Positions 23,774-32,942 are shown, counted from the first letter of the stretch. The stretch is DNA of 34,713 nucleotides from Acidobacteria bacterium UBA7540 (GCA_002478145.1 DLMI01000170.1:122277-156989), one strand, 5' to 3'. Notes: generated from the letters alone by a model not told the origin. Numbers and translations: made by a program.

Positions 23774-24649
23774 TCACAGACCCGCGTCCTCCGCCACCAC
23801 TTTAGCCAGCGCCGCCCAATCCATGTCTCCCCATCCCCGGGCCACGGCACTCAGGTAATGGTCCCGAATCACACTGGCCACGGGCATTGGAACAGCAACT
23901 TCATCCGCCGCGGCGAGCACCAACCGGACATCCTTGAGGCCCAGGTGCAACGCAAACCCTGGAGGCGAAAACTTCTGCGCAATAATGATTTTGCCGTAGT
24001 TCTCATAAATGGGCGATTGGAAAAGAGAACCGTTGAGGACCTCCAGAAACTTCGCTGGCTCGACACCGGATTTCTGGATCAGTAGAAATGCTTCCGAAAG
24101 GGTTTCCAGCATGGAAGAGATCAAGAAGTTGCCGGCGAGTTTGAATGTGTTTGCTTGGTACGGTTCCGTGCCTATCACGAAGAGTTTCCGGCCGATTCCT
24201 TCCAGCAGCGGCCGCACGCGTTCGACCGCCTCATCGGGACCCGCGGCAACCACCACCAGCCGCGCTGCCGCGGCAGCATCCGGACGCCCGAAAACCGGGG
24301 AGGCAATGAAACTCTGACCGCGCGCGGTGTGCGCCAGGGTAAGCCGCCGTGAAAGCGCAGTGCTGATGGTGCTGAGAGAGAGGTGAACTCCTCCGCTGGC
24401 CAGGGTGTTAAGGATGCCTCCGTCGCCGAGAGTCGTCTGCTCAACGGCCTGGTCGTCAGCCAGCATGGTCATGACGACTTCGGCCGTGCTGGCTTCTGTG
24501 AGAGAATCCGCCACCTTGGCCCCCGCCGAGGCAAGCGCTTCAGCTTTGCTCCGTGTCCGGTTGTAGACAGTCAATTCATGGCCCGCCTTGAGCAGATTGC
24601 GTGCGATCGGCAGCCCCATATTTCCTAATCCAATGAATCCGACTCTCAC
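23774..24649 (-). CDS. NAD-binding beta-hydroxyacid dehydrogenase family protein
   Basis: 291 residues. A Rossmann motif GFIGLGNMGLPIA is at the N terminus, the conserved SPVFGRPDAA block near residue 117, and the catalytic Lys170 in NTFKLAGNFLI with Asn174. Family members oxidise 3-hydroxyisobutyrate, tartronate semialdehyde or related acids, or reduce succinic semialdehyde. The start is GTG, overlapping the upstream gene's stop by 4 bases (GTGA), with AGGAGGAAT upstream within the end of that gene. The operon with the old-yellow-enzyme protein is therefore certain in sequence terms. The substrate is not determined by the motifs. Confidence 0.87.
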   Translation of the reverse strand: MRVGFIGLGNMGLPIARNLLKAGHELTVYNRTRSKAEALASAGAKVADSLTEASTAEVVMTMLADDQAVEQTTLGDGGILNTLASGGVHLSLSTISTALSRRLTLAHTARGQSFIASPVFGRPDAAAAARLVVVAAGPDEAVERVRPLLEGIGRKLFVIGTEPYQANTFKLAGNFLISSMLETLSEAFLLIQKSGVEPAKFLEVLNGSLFQSPIYENYGKIIIAQKFSPPGFALHLGLKDVRLVLAAADEVAVPMPVASVIRDHYLSAVARGWGDMDWAALAKVVAEDAGL

Positions 24650-25800
24650 CGTTTATTCCTCCTGGAATTGTCATTATCTATGGCCTCGGGCCCCTCTAAA
24701 GGCGTTGCGGAGCGCGCCGGGGAGCCATCCGGCGCCGCGCGCAAATACTGCACCGGCCAGGAAAACTTCTGGCCCAGTTCGCGCGCCGCGCGTAAAGGCC
24801 AGTAAGGGTCGCGCAACAACTCGCGAGCCAAGAGCACAAGGTCGGCTTGGCCGGTGCGGATGATGTGATCGGCCTGTGCAGGCGACGTGATCATACCGAC
24901 GGCGCCCGTGGCCACCCCGGTCTCGCGACGAAGGCGTTCGGCAAACGGCGTCTGGTAGCCGGGACCGATTGGCATTCGCGCGCTCGGAACGCTACCGCCC
25001 GACGAGCAGTCGATCAGGTCCACACCCAGAGGCCTGAGCTGGCGGACCAACTCGACGGATTGCTCAATATCCCAACCACCTTCCGCCCAGTCGGTGGCAG
25101 AAATCCGTATGAGCAACGGAAACCGCTCCGGCCACTTCTCGCGGATGGCGGCGGCGACTTCGCGAACCAAGCGCGTGCGGTTCTCGAACGACCCGCCGTA
25201 ATGGTCAGTTCGCTTGTTACTGAAGGGCGAAAGGAACTGGTGGAGAAGGTAGCCATGCGCGGCGTGAATCTCCACAACTCGAAAACCAGCCTGACGCGCT
25301 CTCCCTGCGGCGTCCGCGAACCTTCTGATAACCGCGCCAATGCCGTCTTCGGTGAGCGCCTCGGGTACCGCGTAGCCTTGGTCGAACGCCATGGGGCTCG
25401 GCGCGACCGGTTGCCAGCCGCCCTCCGCTGTGGGTATCGCTCCTTGCCTCTTCTCCGAGGGGCGGTAGGTGCTCGCCTTACGACCGGCGTGCGCAAGCTG
25501 GATGCCCGCCACGCTTCCCTGTTCATGGATGAAGCGCGTGATGCGCACAAAGGACTCGATATGGTCGTCACTCCAGATGCCCAGATCCTGCGGGCTTATG
25601 CGCCCCTCGGGGACAACTGCGGACGCTTCGGTGAGCACAAGGCCCGCCCCGCCCACCGCGCGGCTGCCCAAATGAACCAAGTGCCAATCGCTCGGGAACC
25701 CATCCACGCACGAATACTGGCACATGGGGGAGACGGCGATGCGATTGCCTAAATTCACTTCCCGTAAAAAGAGACGATCAAATAGGTGCGGCATTTTCAA
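24646..25800 (-). CDS. Old-yellow-enzyme NADH:flavin oxidoreductase (YqjM-like)
   Basis: 384 residues. It has the YqjM-type active-site Cys27 in SPMCQYS, the HAGRK flavin-contact motif, EIHAAHGYLLHQFLSP, and the C-terminal PLEG tail. The FMN enzyme reduces activated double bonds with NAD(P)H in the cytoplasm. It extends beyond the usual ~340 residues with an acidic and basic tail (GPEAIDNDNSRRNKR), and that tail carries the ribosome binding site of the next gene. It is first in the two-gene unit with the beta-hydroxyacid dehydrogenase. The start ATG at 25800 has no clear binding site, with a second Met two codons later. Confidence 0.9.
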   Translation of the reverse strand: MKMPHLFDRLFLREVNLGNRIAVSPMCQYSCVDGFPSDWHLVHLGSRAVGGAGLVLTEASAVVPEGRISPQDLGIWSDDHIESFVRITRFIHEQGSVAGIQLAHAGRKASTYRPSEKRQGAIPTAEGGWQPVAPSPMAFDQGYAVPEALTEDGIGAVIRRFADAAGRARQAGFRVVEIHAAHGYLLHQFLSPFSNKRTDHYGGSFENRTRLVREVAAAIREKWPERFPLLIRISATDWAEGGWDIEQSVELVRQLRPLGVDLIDCSSGGSVPSARMPIGPGYQTPFAERLRRETGVATGAVGMITSPAQADHIIRTGQADLVLLARELLRDPYWPLRAARELGQKFSWPVQYLRAAPDGSPARSATPLEGPEAIDNDNSRRNKR

Positions 25801-26134
25801 CCTCTGTCCATAGTGATATCAGATAAACGACTCGCATTATTCTCGTTGGATTAAATGAGAATACCTCTTAGTGGAATGCTGGGAAAACCTTTTAGCCTGT
25901 CGCGGAGTGACGCAATTCTTCCAGACAAGACGCGCGTGTGCGGCCGACGCGGGTAATTCCGCCTGTGGATAATTTCTCCCCACAAAGAAAGGGCTGGGGG
26001 CTGGGGACTAGGGGTTGGGGAAGAAGAGAAGGTTGTAAGGAGCCACCAGTACGCAGAAGGCCATGAAACCGGGACTTGGGGTTGGCGGTCTGCCTTTCCC
26101 TGGCCCCTAGCACCCAGCCCCTGGGAGGCCCGTC
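25801..26134. other. Intergenic region with degraded palindrome and GGGGCTGGGG tracts
   Basis: No gene is supported. At 25873-25905 GGAATGCTGGGAAAACC and TTTAGCCTGTC resemble the left end of the elements at 15541 and 29359 but no right end is present, so it is a solo or decayed copy. From about 25990 to 26125 G-rich GGGCTGGGGGCTGGGGACTA and its inverted CCCCTAGCACCCAGCCCCTG lie near the end of the HtrA-like gene, and could form a hairpin downstream of that minus-strand gene. Confidence 0.5.
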
Positions 26135-27190
26135 TCATTCATCGCGACCGGCCCTCGACTCTTGCGGAACAATGGGTAAGGTCCTCTTCTCGCCGCGGCG
26201 GATCAACGTCACGACGGCTTGGACGCCCACTTTCTCTTCGGTCAGCAATTGGTGGAGCGTGTCAATTCCTTCTACGGGACGATCATCATAGCCGACAATC
26301 ACATCTCCTTCGAGCAGGCCCGCCTTTTCAGCAGGGCTCTGTGCCTCCACGGAGACGACCAGCACACCACTTTCCACTCCGAGGCCATTCAGCCGCACCA
26401 CGCGGCGCTGGATCGGAACGTCCTGCCCGGCCACGCCGATAAAGCTGCGGCGTATCTTTCCGTCCCTGAGCAAGCGGGCGGCGACAAATTTGGCGGTGTT
26501 AATCGCAATGGCGAAACAGATGCCTTGCGCGGGAAGGATAATTGCCGTGTTAACGCCTACGACCTGCCCCTGTGAAGTGACGAGCGGGCCGCCGGAGCTT
26601 CCAGGGTTCAAGGCGGCGTCGGTCTGAATCACGTTGCTGATCAGCCGACCTGAGCGGGAGCGGAGCGAGCGGCCCAGCGCGCTGACCACTCCTGCCGTAA
26701 CGGTACACTGGAAACTGTAAGGATTTCCAATGGCAATCACCAGTTGCCCCACGCGAAGCGCTTGGGAATCGCCCAGCGATGCGGGCACAAGGTTCGCGGC
26801 CTCGATTCTCACAACAGCCAAATCCGTTTCTGGGTCGTCACCGACCAAGTCGGCCTGAAAACGGCGGCCGTCGGTGAGCGTTACCTCGATCTTGCTCGCC
26901 TTATGCACCACATGACTGTTGGTGAGGATGAAGCCATCGGGCGTGAAAATGAACCCCGACCCATGCCCGCGCGCCTGCTGTGGGAAACGAGGGTCCGTGG
27001 CCTGCCCCCTCTCGAAGGGCTGGTGAACTTCGAGGTTGAGGACTGAAGCACTGACCCTTTCCGCGGCTGTGATCACTGCGCGCGAATAGGCGTCAAGCAG
27101 TTCGTCGTCGGAGAGCGGGGCGGCGCTGAAAACGCCCTTCCCTTGCTGCGCGGGAGTCCCGTTGGATACCCTTTCCAGAACCGCTGGCAT
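26135..27190 (-). CDS. HtrA/DegP-family serine protease with one PDZ domain
   Basis: 351 residues. The trypsin-like triad is clear: His93 in LTNSHVV, Asp123 in ETDLAVV, Ser199 in NPGSSGGPL. After it there is one PDZ domain (about residues 255-340) with a GVLVVSVEAQSPAEKAGLLEGD core. HtrA proteases handle misfolded proteins in the periplasm. This one has no signal peptide or membrane segment near the N terminus; it opens MPAVLERVSNGTPAQQGKG, so a cytoplasmic location is predicted. The ATG has AGGAGG 5 bases upstream. It lies divergently from the VWFA gene with about 250 bases between. Confidence 0.88.
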   Translation of the reverse strand: MPAVLERVSNGTPAQQGKGVFSAAPLSDDELLDAYSRAVITAAERVSASVLNLEVHQPFERGQATDPRFPQQARGHGSGFIFTPDGFILTNSHVVHKASKIEVTLTDGRRFQADLVGDDPETDLAVVRIEAANLVPASLGDSQALRVGQLVIAIGNPYSFQCTVTAGVVSALGRSLRSRSGRLISNVIQTDAALNPGSSGGPLVTSQGQVVGVNTAIILPAQGICFAIAINTAKFVAARLLRDGKIRRSFIGVAGQDVPIQRRVVRLNGLGVESGVLVVSVEAQSPAEKAGLLEGDVIVGYDDRPVEGIDTLHQLLTEEKVGVQAVVTLIRRGEKRTLPIVPQESRAGRDE

Positions 27191-27437
27191 TAATCCTCCT
27201 GTTCCAAGAGTCGGTCACTACAATCCATTGGATTCCTCCGACGCGTTTCGGTTTCAAGTCCCGCCCTCCCGCCAGACATCGCAAATAGTACCTCGGGGTA
27301 AAATCGTCGAGTACATACTCCGAGTTAGAGAGGGAGGTTTGTCGCCCAGCTACACTCCGTGACACGTTTGAGGTAAGATAGAAATTGGCGAATTCGGGGA
27401 CGAATTCCGATTCGGAAACAAAGTAAGGACTGACCGT

Positions 27438-28619
27438 ATGCGCCTCCTTAACCCGGGACAAGCGAACAGAAGCCCCGCGCGGCGCAATGGCCCCAAGAAG
27501 AGTGTTTTGCGGAAGTTGCCGCCCCTGGTGTTTCTGGTTTGGCTTTGTGCTCTGACGTTCTATCTCCTTCGGGCGCAGAACCCCCCTCCCGGCTCAGCGG
27601 TGTCCGGCGGCAACAACCCTGCTCCGCAGACTTCCACTCGGCCAATCGAGGCCGGCCCCCCGGCAAGCAAAAACAAGATTCGCGTGCGGGTCGAAGTAGT
27701 GAACGTCCCGGTGACCGTCATCGGCAAGCGCGGTCTCCCCGTCATCGACTTGACGCAAAATGATTTTCAGGTCTACGAAGACGGGAGGCCCCAGGCCATC
27801 CGCTACTTCAGCCAGGAGTCCCAACAGCCACTCCGCATTGGGGTCATGCTGGACACCAGCAACAGTGCGCGCCGCCAACTCAGCTTCGAAAAGGACGCGG
27901 CGACCGACTTCGTCTTCAGCCAGTTGGAGGGGAGGAACACAAAGAACCAAGTTTTCTTGGAGACGTACGATGCTTCCAGTTCTCTTATCCAGGATTTCAC
28001 CAGCGACACTGAACTCCTAAACGAAAAGATTCAAGGTTTGAAGGCAGGTGGTGGGAAGGCTTTTTTTGACGCCCTATATACCGCGTGCAAGGATAAAATG
28101 ATGCACGCCGGAGAGCCCGAGAGCACGCGGCGGATCCTGGTTGTGATTGGCGACGGCCGCGACGCCCAAAGCAAGCATTCACTGGATGAAGCTATCTCCA
28201 TGGCGCACAAGGCCGAAACGATGATCTATGTCATCGGTAATGCGGCTTATGGCTATGAAAATGAGGGGGACGTGATCCTGGAAGCGCTTGCGGAGGGAAC
28301 GGGCGGTGGGGCGTTTTTTCCGCTCCGGGAGGCGCCCGGCACTGACTTGGCAACAGGCTACCTGTCCCACGGGCAGATTGGGGAAACATCTCAGAATAAG
28401 GGACTGGGCGCCGAGACCGGGACGTTTTCCGCGCAACGACTGATGCGAATTGCCGATGCGATGGAATCAATTAAGCATGAGCTGGGAGCGCAGTACGAGA
28501 TAGGATATACGCCCACCAATGGCGCCCTCGACGGCACCTACCGAACCATTCGCGTCCTGCTGGCGCGCAAAGGCGTCACCTACCGCTGGAAACCAGGCTA
28601 TTTCGCCACCGCGGAGTAA
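27438..28619 (+). CDS. Acidobacterial-type VWFA-domain protein
   Basis: 393 residues. A membrane segment or uncleaved signal (about residues 27-45) is followed by a Pro/Ser linker. A short domain follows with VVNVPVTVIGKRGLPVIDLTQNDFQVYEDG, common before VWFA domains in Acidobacteriota (VWFA-related family TIGR03436). The VWFA domain has the metal-binding DTSNS motif (Asp139-Ser143) and a GYTPTNGALDGTYRTIRV end block. These domains bind protein partners through a divalent metal; the partner is unknown. The start ATG has AAGGA upstream. The cyclase-family gene follows 10 bases later on the same strand, so the two are probably cotranscribed. The gene is a strong taxonomic pointer. Confidence 0.87.
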   Translation: MRLLNPGQANRSPARRNGPKKSVLRKLPPLVFLVWLCALTFYLLRAQNPPPGSAVSGGNNPAPQTSTRPIEAGPPASKNKIRVRVEVVNVPVTVIGKRGLPVIDLTQNDFQVYEDGRPQAIRYFSQESQQPLRIGVMLDTSNSARRQLSFEKDAATDFVFSQLEGRNTKNQVFLETYDASSSLIQDFTSDTELLNEKIQGLKAGGGKAFFDALYTACKDKMMHAGEPESTRRILVVIGDGRDAQSKHSLDEAISMAHKAETMIYVIGNAAYGYENEGDVILEALAEGTGGGAFFPLREAPGTDLATGYLSHGQIGETSQNKGLGAETGTFSAQRLMRIADAMESIKHELGAQYEIGYTPTNGALDGTYRTIRVLLARKGVTYRWKPGYFATAE

Positions 28620-28629
28620 AACCAAACCC

Positions 28630-29343
28630 ATGGACGTATCCAATCTGCTACACAGCCTTCGCGGCGCCCGGATCATCGATCTTAGCCAGACCCTGGAAGA
28701 GCACATGCCCCACTTCCCCACGCATTCCATGTTCTATCACAACCTCTGGGGTTCATACTGGCATGGCGGGCGCTCGCTGAGTTATCAACTGGTGATGCAC
28801 GAGCACAACGGGACGCACGTGGATGCGCCGGCGCACTTCATCAGCGATGCGAAACCGCAGGCTCACGTCACAATAGACCAGATCCCCGTGGCCTATCTGA
28901 TCGGCCGGGGCGTTCACCTGGATTGCCGCGCCTGCAAGGAAGGTGATTACGTCTCGAGCCAGCAGATAACCGACTGGGAATCTCGACACGGACCGATTGC
29001 GCAGGGTGACATCGTGCTGTTTGACTTTGGATGGTCAGCGCGCTGGGGGCTTCGTCCCCATGATCAGCCCTACGTTGAGCGCTGGCCCGGGGTCAGCATG
29101 GGAGCCGCAGAGTACCTCATCTCCAAGTCAGTGGCTGCAATGGGCGTGGATACGCTTTCCCCTGACCCGCCGGAAGCGTTGCGCGCCAATCCTATCCACC
29201 CCGTCGTGCTGGAGAAGCACCTCCTGATTATTGAGAACCTCACAAACCTGGGAGAGCTACCGGATTTCTTCGTGTTTGTGGCTTTGCCACTTAAGATCCG
29301 CGCGGGCTCGGGCTCGCCCGTCCGAGCTGTGGCGCTCTTCTAA
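28630..29343 (+). CDS. Cyclase-family hydrolase (kynurenine formamidase-like)
   Basis: 237 residues from ATG 28630; longer reading frames reach back into the VWFA gene and are rejected. The metal-binding signature HNGTHVDAPAHF gives His63, Asp65 and His69, with His59 just before. These are the hallmarks of the cyclase/KynB family, which hydrolyses amides such as N-formylkynurenine. It also has FDFGWSARWG and the late GVDTLSPDPPEA block. The protein is likely a zinc- or manganese-dependent amidase of unknown substrate. It begins 10 bases after the VWFA gene stop. No formamidase partner such as kynureninase is nearby. Confidence 0.84.
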   Translation: MDVSNLLHSLRGARIIDLSQTLEEHMPHFPTHSMFYHNLWGSYWHGGRSLSYQLVMHEHNGTHVDAPAHFISDAKPQAHVTIDQIPVAYLIGRGVHLDCRACKEGDYVSSQQITDWESRHGPIAQGDIVLFDFGWSARWGLRPHDQPYVERWPGVSMGAAEYLISKSVAAMGVDTLSPDPPEALRANPIHPVVLEKHLLIIENLTNLGELPDFFVFVALPLKIRAGSGSPVRAVALF

Positions 29344-29358
29344 CTCACTCCCTTTAAA

Positions 29359-29512
29359 GGGATGCTGAAAAACCCGTCGAGCCTGTCATTCCGAGGAGTC
29401 CCGCCCTGCGGGACGACGAGGAATCTCGCAAGTCCTCTGTTTGCAGGGCGAGATTCCTCTCCCGCAGGGCGGGATCGGAATGACAGCATTCGCCAAGGTT
29501 TCTCAGCGTCCT
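29359..29512. repeat. GTCATTCCGAG-type inverted-repeat element, copy 2
   Basis: Left end GGATGCTGAAAAACC (29359-29373) and right end GGTTTCTCAGCGTCC (29498-29512) are imperfect complements. Inside, CTGTCATTCCGA (29382-29393) pairs with TCGGAATGACAG (29475-29486), and GAGGAATCTCGC pairs with GCGAGATTCCTC. The layout matches copy 1 at 15541-15697 although the loop sequences differ. The right end includes the stop codon and last two sense codons of the MFS gene. Confidence 0.85.
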
Positions 29513-30759
29513 TTCAAAGACCCAGGCGCTGCTGGAGAGCGCAGAAAAAGGATGAGGACTGCGCTCAAGAAATAGGCAGCGCTGAGCAGGCCGAAGGCAT
29601 AAACAAAATTCCCCGTGTGTTGGTTGATGTACCCGATGGCCAAGGGGCCGAAATACCCACCCAGGTTTCCGAAGGCGTTCACCAAGCCCATCGCGGACCC
29701 CGACACGGACCGGGGCAACGTCTCGGTAGGAATAGCCCAGAAAGGCCCTAACGCCCCGTAGGACCCCGCCCCAACGAAGGAGATTGCAAGGAAAGAGAGG
29801 GAGGGAAAGGAGCGAGTCAATAGGACGCTGGCCAGCATGAAAGCCCCACCCCACGCCATTGCGAACGCCACATGCCAGCGCCGCTCGCGCCTCTTATCTG
29901 AATGGCGGGAGACGATAATCATCCCCACGGCGGTTATGATGTAAGGGAGCGTGAATAGGCCTCCGACCTGCGCGCTGCTGAGCTTCCGAGCCTTTTCCAT
30001 GGCGCTCGGCAGCCAGAAGAGATACCCGTAGTTTCCACTATTCAGCAAAAAGTAGAATCCCACCATCACCAGCAACGGGGGGCGTAGAAGGGAGCGGAGC
30101 AAAGGTTCGGGCGTGACAGGATCGAGCTCTGTGGACTCGCGCTCCAGTGTGGTTTCCAGGTGGTAGCGTTCCTCCGCAGAAATCCAACCGGCCTGGCGGG
30201 GATGATCGTCGATAAACCACCACCAGACCAGCAGCCAAAAGAACGGGATGACGCCTTCCGAAATGAGGAGCACGCGCCAATCCCAGCGCCCCAGTATCCA
30301 GCCGGAAAGAGGTGAAGAAACAACCACCGCGATGGGAAGGCACAGCATCCAATAGGCATTGGCGCGCGCCCTTTCAGCGCGGGGAAACCAGTGGGCTAGT
30401 AACACCAGGGTCGCCGGCCAAACGCCGCCTTCAGCTACCCCCAGAAGAAGCCTCATCATCCAGAACTGGCGGTAGGTGTGGATCAGCCCGCAACCCATTG
30501 AGCAGGCTCCCCAGAGAACCAGCAGGATGCTCACGAAGCGCTTGGCGCTCCAACGCTGCGCCAGGTATCCGCCTGGGATCTGCAGCAGCAGGTAGCCCCA
30601 GAAAAAAATCCCCGCTGCGCCCCCAGCCTGTGGGGGCGACATGTGGAGAGCCCGGCTTATGGAAGGCAACGCCAACGAAATATTCGTCCGGTCGATAAAT
30701 GCAATGGTGTACATGATGAAGGCGACCGGGATGATGTGCAGCCAGCGCTGTGAGGGCAT
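29503..30759 (-). CDS. MFS transporter, anion:cation symporter (ACS) type
   Basis: 418 residues with about twelve hydrophobic segments. It begins RWLHIIPVAFIMYTIAFIDRTNISLALPSI, whose DRTN motif and following helix are typical of the ACS subfamily (hexuronate, galactonate, glucarate and tartrate transporters). The loop after helix 2 has GYLAQRWSAKR. It would import organic acids with protons across the cytoplasmic membrane. The last codons (GGA CGC TGA) belong to a palindromic element, so the C terminus has been altered or trimmed. No ribosome binding site is obvious. Together with the hydroxyacid dehydrogenase this hints at sugar-acid use, but the two lie apart. Confidence 0.88.
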   Translation of the reverse strand: MPSQRWLHIIPVAFIMYTIAFIDRTNISLALPSISRALHMSPPQAGGAAGIFFWGYLLLQIPGGYLAQRWSAKRFVSILLVLWGACSMGCGLIHTYRQFWMMRLLLGVAEGGVWPATLVLLAHWFPRAERARANAYWMLCLPIAVVVSSPLSGWILGRWDWRVLLISEGVIPFFWLLVWWWFIDDHPRQAGWISAEERYHLETTLERESTELDPVTPEPLLRSLLRPPLLVMVGFYFLLNSGNYGYLFWLPSAMEKARKLSSAQVGGLFTLPYIITAVGMIIVSRHSDKRRERRWHVAFAMAWGGAFMLASVLLTRSFPSLSFLAISFVGAGSYGALGPFWAIPTETLPRSVSGSAMGLVNAFGNLGGYFGPLAIGYINQHTGNFVYAFGLLSAAYFLSAVLILFLRSPAAPGSLKGR

Positions 30760-30934
30760 GACAATCGGACCCGAAACCAGGCCGCAGCATATCAGCAGTC
30801 GCGCTCGGCTTGCAATGGCTTCTGAAATGTTCCAAACAAGCCTGGATTCCTGTGCCTATGAGACGGAATACGGCCTCGTTACCAGGGAGTGATTGACAAG
30901 CCTCACCGCCTGTGCTAACTAAAATCTGAGAGGC

Positions 30935-30985
30935 GTAGCGCCCCGACTCGTCGGGGCGCTACACTAGAGTGCCGCCCTAAAGGGC
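30935..30985. repeat. GTAGCGCCCCGA palindrome
   Basis: GTAGCGCCCCGA (30935-30946) and TCGGGGCGCTAC (30951-30962) form a perfect 12-base stem with a 4-base loop. A second hairpin, CCGCCCT / AGGGCGG, follows at 30972-30985. It lies just before the TPR gene and overlaps the putative start at 30987. Confidence 0.75.
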
Positions 30986-31007
30986 GGTGCTACACCAGAG
31001 ATTTCGT

Positions 31008-31490
31008 ATGGGCGTGGAAGAGTTCCAAGCCGCGTGGGAGTTGCTCAAAGAAGCCTATCAGTATCAGATGGGCGGGGACTACGATATGGCGGTCGAGCTC
31101 TACAAACGCTCGCTCGATCTTCATCCTACCGCAGAGGCTTTTACCTTTCTGGGTTGGACCTACCGTTTCCAAGGAAAAATCGAGGATGCCATTGCCGAAT
31201 GCAAGAAGGCGATCCAGCTTGACCCTGAATTCGGCACCCCCTACAACGACATCGGTGCCTATCTGATTGAAAAGGGTGAATTCGACGAGGCGATTCCGTG
31301 GCTCGAACGGGCGCTGCAGTCACGGCGCTACGAGTCCTATCACTACCCCCATTACAACCTCGGGCGGGCGTACATGGAAAAGGAAATGTACGTCAAGGCC
31401 CGCACCCACTTCGAACAGGCGCTCAAGCTGTCACCGGATTACACGCTGGCCAAAGAGGCTCTGGAAAAGGTCCGCAGAAAGTTGCAATAA
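31008..31490 (+). CDS. Small TPR-repeat protein
   Basis: 160 residues, almost all tetratricopeptide repeats (about four helix pairs: AWELLKEAYQYQMGGDYDMA, AEAFTFLGWTYRFQGKIEDA, GTPYNDIGAYLIEKGEFDEA, YNLGRAYMEKEMYVKA). There is no signal peptide, so it is probably cytoplasmic. A possible GTG start at 30987 lies within a palindrome and adds seven residues; ATG 31008 is preferred. Such short TPR proteins act as adaptors; no partner is indicated. The stop TAA is 8 bases before an inverted GCTATCAGC-type repeat. Confidence 0.78.
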   Translation: MGVEEFQAAWELLKEAYQYQMGGDYDMAVELYKRSLDLHPTAEAFTFLGWTYRFQGKIEDAIAECKKAIQLDPEFGTPYNDIGAYLIEKGEFDEAIPWLERALQSRRYESYHYPHYNLGRAYMEKEMYVKARTHFEQALKLSPDYTLAKEALEKVRRKLQ

Positions 31491-31497
31491 GTTTTCT

Positions 31498-31680
31498 GCT
31501 ATCAGCAATCAGCCCTCAGCTTTCAGCCGATGGCGGACGAAGAGACAGGACGTGGCATCCGGGACTACCCCAGAGTACAATAGGAAGTGAAGTGCGGCGA
31601 GGTCATTTGGACGAGGTCAAGCGAATACTCGCATCTTCCATCCAGAAGCTGAAGACTGATAGCTGAAAGCTGACAGCCCA
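31498..31680. repeat. Inverted GCTGATAGCTGA family pair flanking unique sequence
   Basis: TGCTATCAGCAATCAGCCCT (31497-31516 and onward to about 31530) is inverted relative to GACTGATAGCTGAAAGCTGA (31654-31673). About 120 bases of unique sequence lie between. The region also has a hairpin GCCGAAAGCGCCCTTTCGG at 31684-31702. No gene is supported between the TPR and Kbl genes. Confidence 0.65.
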
Positions 31681-31743
31681 GCGGCCGAAAGCGCCCTTTC
31701 GGTGGCAACGTAGCCGGCGTGACATCTAACATTTGAGGGAATC

Positions 31744-32928
31744 ATGCCCAAGGCTCAATTGCAGTATCTGACCGATGAGTTGAACAAGCTGCGCGAGCAG
31801 AAGCTCTACCAGAAGCTGCGCGTGCTCGAAACCGAGCAGCTTCCCGTCTCCCGCTTCGATGGGCGTGAGGTCATCAACCTTTCCTCGAACAACTACCTGG
31901 GGCTGACCACTCACCCCAAGCTCCGCGCGCGCGCCCTGGAAGCGATCGAGAAATGGGGCGTAGGCTCCGGCGCCGTGCGCACCATCGCCGGCACCATGGC
32001 GATCCACATGGAGCTGGAGGAGAAAATCGCCAAGTTCAAACACGTCGAGGCTTCGGTGGTTTTCCAATCCGGATTCACCGCCAATGCGGGAACGGTGCAG
32101 GCCATCCTGGGACGCGAAGACATCATCGTCTCGGACCAGCTCAATCATGCCTCCATCATCGACGGCTGCCGCCTCTCGCGCGCCGAAATAAAGGTTTTCC
32201 CGCACAAGGACATGGAGGCGTGCGAAACAATTCTCAAGGGGCTCGAAGGCCGCCCTTGCCGCAAGCTACTCATCACGGACGGGGTTTTCTCCATGGAGGG
32301 CGACATCGCACCCTTGCCGCAGCTCGTCGAGCTGGCCGAGAAGTACGGCTGCATCATGATGATTGACGACGCGCACGCTTCCGGCGTCCTGGGACGCAAC
32401 GGCCGCGGCACCGTGGATCACTACAACCTGCACGGGCGCGTGGATATCCAGGTCGGCACACTCTCCAAAGCCATCGGCGCGCTGGGCGGGTACATTTGCT
32501 CGACACGCGACACCATTGAGTTTCTCTACCACCGCGCCAGGCCCTTCCTCTTCTCGACCTCGCATCCGCCTTCCGTTGCCGCCACTTGCCTGGCGGCTTT
32601 TGAGGTGCTGGAGGAAGAACCGCAACTAATCGACCGGCTCTGGGCCAATACCAGCTTCTTCAAAGAAGGTTTGAAGAAGCTCGGGTTCAACACCGGCGTG
32701 AGCGAAACGCCCATCACGCCCGTCATCGTGGGCGACGCCGCTCTGGCTCACGAGTTCTCGCGCCAGCTTTTTGCTGCCGGCGTGTTTGCCCAGGGTATCG
32801 GCTTCCCCACTGTCCCGGAGGGCAAAGCCCGCATCCGCACCATCGTCACCGCCACCCACACCCAGGAAGAATTGACGCGCGCGCTCGAGATTCTGGAAAG
32901 CGTCGGGAAGAGACTGAAGATCGTCTGA
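31744..32928 (+). CDS. kbl: PLP-dependent glycine C-acetyltransferase family (Kbl-like)
   Basis: 394 residues, the standard length. It is an alpha-oxoamine synthase: substrate-side SSNNYLGL, AGTMAIHMELE, SDQLNHASIIDGCR, PLP-binding IDDAHASGVLG, and the Schiff-base Lys242 in GTLSKAIGALGGY. The closest member by eye is 2-amino-3-ketobutyrate CoA ligase, which turns glycine and acetyl-CoA into 2-amino-3-ketobutyrate or the reverse in threonine breakdown. Some homologues make other amino-ketones, and threonine dehydrogenase is not in the window, so the substrate is provisional. The ATG has AGGGA 6 bases upstream. Confidence 0.85.
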   Translation: MPKAQLQYLTDELNKLREQKLYQKLRVLETEQLPVSRFDGREVINLSSNNYLGLTTHPKLRARALEAIEKWGVGSGAVRTIAGTMAIHMELEEKIAKFKHVEASVVFQSGFTANAGTVQAILGREDIIVSDQLNHASIIDGCRLSRAEIKVFPHKDMEACETILKGLEGRPCRKLLITDGVFSMEGDIAPLPQLVELAEKYGCIMMIDDAHASGVLGRNGRGTVDHYNLHGRVDIQVGTLSKAIGALGGYICSTRDTIEFLYHRARPFLFSTSHPPSVAATCLAAFEVLEEEPQLIDRLWANTSFFKEGLKKLGFNTGVSETPITPVIVGDAALAHEFSRQLFAAGVFAQGIGFPTVPEGKARIRTIVTATHTQEELTRALEILESVGKRLKIV

Positions 32929-32942
32929 CAGCCACCGCGGCG

